NCBI GenBank assembly: GCA_030636245.1
Contig: DAOVXI010000095.1
Span: 1 to 7,291 of the forward strand
Source of the DNA: Deltaproteobacteria bacterium
GTDB lineage: Bacteria; Desulfobacterota; GWC2-55-46; DRQE01
DNA: 7,291 nucleotides
Direction: 5' to 3'
Shown here one piece after another: positions 5,161 to 7,291 of the stretch. The notes below the pieces were generated by a model. The model was given only the letters and a program-made list of their open reading frames with translations. It searched no databases and was not told the origin of the DNA. Position 1 is the stretch's first letter. The number at the start of each line of letters is the position of its first letter. Made by a program: the position numbers and the translations under genes.

Positions 5161-6279
5161 ATGAAAAAAATATTCATAGGACTTGCGGTCTTTACATTGC
5201 TAATTAACACGGCCTACCTTGCCTACTCGGCATCGGTTGCCAGACCTAACACATTTACGAGCAGCTCAACAGCGGTTGCAGCTGAGGTGAGCGCAAACTT
5301 CACGGCAATTGAAACTGAGGTGAACGACAATGACTCACGCATAGCAGCGCTTGAGTCTGCTTTAACAGCACTTCAGGACACGATTACCGCGCAACAAGGT
5401 CAGATCACGGCGCTGGAGGCAACTCTCTCGGCGGTAAGCTATGATGGTACCAACAACGACTTTATCTTCACCGGCGTTAACGTGCATGTGAGGAGCGGAA
5501 GCGGCATGACCGACGGCACCATTAATGGTCTCGGTAATATCATAGTGGGTTATGATGAGGATAGTGGTTCGGATGACAAGAGTGGCTCGCATAATCTTAT
5601 TGTAGGTTCGGAACATACCTATTCAAGCTACGGCAGTTTTGTGGCAGGTTATGGTAATAGTGTAACTAACATTTATGCTTCAGTAAGCGGCGGGAGTAAC
5701 AACACAGCAAGCGGCGGGTACTCCAGCGTAGGCGGCGGCGGTTCGTCAGTGATACCATCTGATGGCAACGTTGCGAGTGGAGAGTTCTCAAGCGTAGGCG
5801 GTGGGCAAGGGAATGCCGCGAGTGGCATTAAATCCAGCGTAAGCGGCGGGGTTTATAATATCGCGATCGGAACGTACTCAAGCGTAAGCGGCGGGAATAA
5901 TAACACCGCGAGCGGCAGCAAGTCAAGCGTAAGCGGTGGCTCCGGAAACGTTGCGAGCGGCCATTATTCAAGCGTAAGCGGAGGGCAGGATAATATTGCT
6001 TATAGTAACTACACATCCGTACTTGGTGGTTATACAAACCTTGCCGGTGACTCGGCAATGAGCGATACCACGGTTGGTCAGTTGGCTACCGTAAGCGGTG
6101 GGCAAAATAACGATGCGAGTGGCTATGCATCAAGCGTAAGCGGAGGTAGTGGTGGTACTGCTAGCGGCAGTTGGTCAAGCATAAGCGGCGGATGGTTAAA
6201 TACCGCAGGCCATTCTTACTCGAGCATAACTGGCAGTGTGAATAACTCCACCATTGCAGATTACGAAGTTCTGCCGTAA
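5161..6279 (+). CDS. Secreted coiled-coil/YadA-head-like beta-roll surface protein B
   Basis: A 372-residue paralogue of protein A (2668-3936), highly similar over the first 60 residues. AAGGAG (5148-5153) lies seven bases before the ATG. The Sec signal peptide is residues 1-24 (cleavage after AYSA), followed by the PNTFTSSSTAVAAEVSANF segment. The heptad coil spans 57-92, with a/d residues I61, L64, L68, L71, I75, Q78, I82, L85, L89, V92: two heptads more than protein A. Residues 93-170 repeat the linking domain (YDGTNND, FTGVNVHVRSG, GLGNIIVGYDE, GSHNLIVGSEHTYSSYG). Twelve beta-roll units follow (about 171-358), rich in NTASGxYSSVSGG; one is 24 residues and one is 22. The protein ends ...NNSTIADYEVLP with no membrane anchor. 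It has no cysteine. It is likely a trimeric surface or secreted fibre; the ligand is unknown. Confidence 0.88.
   Translation: MKKIFIGLAVFTLLINTAYLAYSASVARPNTFTSSSTAVAAEVSANFTAIETEVNDNDSRIAALESALTALQDTITAQQGQITALEATLSAVSYDGTNNDFIFTGVNVHVRSGSGMTDGTINGLGNIIVGYDEDSGSDDKSGSHNLIVGSEHTYSSYGSFVAGYGNSVTNIYASVSGGSNNTASGGYSSVGGGGSSVIPSDGNVASGEFSSVGGGQGNAASGIKSSVSGGVYNIAIGTYSSVSGGNNNTASGSKSSVSGGSGNVASGHYSSVSGGQDNIAYSNYTSVLGGYTNLAGDSAMSDTTVGQLATVSGGQNNDASGYASSVSGGSGGTASGSWSSISGGWLNTAGHSYSSITGSVNNSTIADYEVLP
5671..6234 (+). repeat. 45-nt periodic array coding for the beta-roll of protein B
   Basis: Twelve units, marked by the [VI] of [VI]-x-G at residues 175, 190, 212, 227, 242, 257, 272, 287, 311, 326, 341 and 356. 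Steps are 15 residues except for 22 and 24. The DNA word AGCGTAAGCGG recurs through much of the array, so it is more homogeneous than array A. Confidence 0.85.
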
Positions 6280-6304
6280 AGGGTTGTTTAATGTGAAGTC
6301 AGCA

Positions 6305-6336
6305 AGGGCGGGCCGAAATCGGCCCGCCCTTTTTTT
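6305..6336 (+). terminator. Intrinsic terminator of surface module B
   Basis: A perfect GC-rich stem (6305-6315 with 6320-6330, extendable by one A-T pair) closes an AAAT loop and is followed by T6330-T6336. It begins 26 bases after the protein B stop codon. Confidence 0.94.
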
Positions 6337-6490
6337 ACCTGCAGGCGGTGCGTTCATTCTTTTAGCAGTATTTTTTATATACTTGTGTCCATGCATCAGA
6401 AACAAGCTGCCATTGCATGAAATCCTTTTCAATTGAGTTCATTATAAAAACTGTGTTTTTTTACCACACCCTAAAACTCCAATGATTTCA

Positions 6491-6536
6491 AGGGGTATAC
6501 TATATATTGTGGTCATTTTGATAAACCATACCCCCT
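6491..6536. repeat. Imperfect inverted repeat upstream of smc
   Basis: AGGGGTAT (6491-6498) is mirrored by ATACCCCCT (6528-6536), with one extra C, across 29 AT-rich bases. A related word, ACCACACCC (6463-6471), resembles ACCATACCCC (6525-6534). This could be an operator-like site for smc; no known regulator motif is recognised. Confidence 0.3.
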
Positions 6537-6550
6537 GTTGTATTTTTCAC

Positions 6551-6578
6551 TTTACAAAGCCTCCGTACTCTGTTAAAT
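6551..6578 (+). promoter_or_regulatory. Possible smc promoter
   Basis: TTTACA (6551-6556) and TTAAAT (6573-6578) are 16 bases apart, about 37 bases before the smc ATG. The match is moderate; it is the best candidate in the gap between the module B terminator and smc. Confidence 0.35.
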
Positions 6579-6614
6579 TTATTAGAATCTTTGGGGGGTT
6601 TAATAACTACTATT

Positions 6615-7291
6615 ATGAAGATCAAAAAGATCACTATTCAGGGCTTCAAATCCTTTTCTGACAGAACTACTTTCAAATTTCCAAAGGGCACTTCGGCTAT
6701 CGTCGGCCCCAACGGATGCGGCAAAAGTAATATAGTTGACGCTATTCGATGGGTCATTGGCGAGCAGAACGCGCGCCATCTCAGAGGCAAGGTCATGGAA
6801 GATCTTATCTTTGGCGGAAGCGATTCGAGAAAGCCTGTGGGCATGGCAGAGGTAACCTTGACGCTTGCCAATGAGGAGGGGAAAGCTCCGGCCGCTTTCG
6901 CTAACTTCACGGAGATAGAGATCCAGCGCCGCCTCTACCGTTCAGGTGAGAGCGAGTATTACATTAATAAGGTCCCCTCAAGGCTTAAGGACATAGTTGA
7001 GCTCTTTACGGATACAGGTGTCGGTACGCGTGCCTACTCCATAATAGAGCAGGGGCAGGTCGGTTGGTTGGTCACGGCAAAGCCGGAGGAGCGCCGTGTG
7101 CGTTTTGAAGAGGCCGCCGGAATAAACAAGTATAAGAAGAAGAAGGAAGCCGCACTTCGTAAGCTTGACGCAACGAGTCAAAACCTTACGCGTGTCAGCG
7201 ATATAATAAGCGAGGTAAAAAGGCAGCTGAATAGCCTTAACCGTCAGGCCAAGAAGGCAGAGCGCTATAGCGTATTCAAGGATGAGCTCAC
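6615..7291 (+). CDS. smc: Chromosome segregation protein SMC, N-terminal part (3' end outside window)
   Basis: An ATPase that, with ScpA and ScpB, forms the bacterial condensin-like complex organising and segregating the chromosome in the nucleoid. Of a usual length near 1,200 residues, 225 are visible. The N-terminus MKIKKITIQGFKSF is typical of the family. Walker A is GPNGCGKS (31-38), followed by NIVDAIRWVIGEQNARHLRG and MEDLIFGGSDSRKP. The Q-loop region is TRAYSIIEQGQV, with Gln146. After FEEAAGINKYKKKKEAALRK (164-183) the protein enters the long Lys/Glu-rich coiled-coil arm, still continuing at the window edge. The ATG at 6615 is the only plausible start in frame. The ribosome site is weak: a run of six G (6593-6598) ends 16 bases upstream, which is unusually far. 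The gene is transcribed separately from module B. Confidence 0.97.
   Translation, partial: MKIKKITIQGFKSFSDRTTFKFPKGTSAIVGPNGCGKSNIVDAIRWVIGEQNARHLRGKVMEDLIFGGSDSRKPVGMAEVTLTLANEEGKAPAAFANFTEIEIQRRLYRSGESEYYINKVPSRLKDIVELFTDTGVGTRAYSIIEQGQVGWLVTAKPEERRVRFEEAAGINKYKKKKEAALRKLDATSQNLTRVSDIISEVKRQLNSLNRQAKKAERYSVFKDEL

Larger units (their letters stand above)
6337..6614. other. AT-rich non-coding region upstream of smc
   Basis: No convincing gene is seen on either strand in these 278 bases. The region contains the inverted repeat at 6491-6536 and the possible smc promoter at 6551-6578, listed separately. Open frames crossing it run back through the terminator into the end of the protein B gene and have no ribosome site. 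Confidence 0.6.

Noticed and set aside
5671..6234. Regular repeats as a possible CRISPR array
   Set aside because: Units are 45 nt, in one continuous frame, degenerate throughout and without unique spacers; they encode 15-residue protein repeats.
6196..6436. Open frames on both strands spanning the end of protein B and its terminator
   Set aside because: Both cross the intrinsic terminator hairpin, overlap the real gene and lack ribosome sites.
6638..7181. Minus-strand open frames within smc
   Set aside because: They are antisense to an unmistakable SMC N-terminal ATPase sequence.

Overview
The window looks like a chromosomal segment of a Gram-negative bacterium of moderate GC content. The evidence is two Sec signal peptides on secreted adhesin-like proteins, two lipoprotein signal peptides with Gly at +2 (outer-membrane type by the E. 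coli rule), and a bacterial-type SMC. The general style (PPDK, SMC wording, 'PNTFTAGTTAVAAEVNANF' surface proteins) is compatible with the former Deltaproteobacteria or neighbouring phyla, but the sequence alone does not settle the taxon. No tRNA, rRNA, CRISPR array, insertion sequence or attachment site was seen.

Layout: (1) 1-2258 (+) is the C-terminal five sixths of pyruvate phosphate dikinase, with an unusual lysine-rich tail, closed by a strong intrinsic terminator. (2) 2335-3998 (+) is surface module A: promoter, small lipoprotein (60 aa), secreted coiled-coil plus beta-roll protein (422 aa), terminator. (3) 4017-4704 (-) holds two small three-helix membrane proteins of unknown function, probably co-transcribed leftward and convergent with module A. 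(4) 4829-6336 (+) is surface module B, a paralogous copy of module A with the same order: promoter, small lipoprotein (59 aa, a gene shorter than common ORF cut-offs), beta-roll protein (372 aa), terminator. (5) 6337-6614 is a non-coding, AT-rich stretch with a possible promoter and an inverted repeat. (6) 6615-7291 (+) is the start of smc, which runs off the window.

The housekeeping genes at either end frame an accessory, cell-surface region. The central observation is the duplicated two-gene module. In each copy a tiny lipoprotein, ending in a nearly invariant 16-residue tail (G-S-S-N-W-x-E-M-Q-x-D-x-D-N-W-G), lies 31-39 bases upstream of a secreted protein. That protein has an N-terminal heptad coiled coil and then a long array of 15-residue YadA-head-like repeats, with no visible C-terminal membrane anchor. 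A reasonable inference, not shown by the sequence, is that the lipoprotein helps to tether, export or assemble the anchorless beta-roll protein at the outer membrane. The paralogues differ by exactly two heptads in the coil and by repeat number in the roll, as expected of modular structural proteins that evolve by gain and loss of units.
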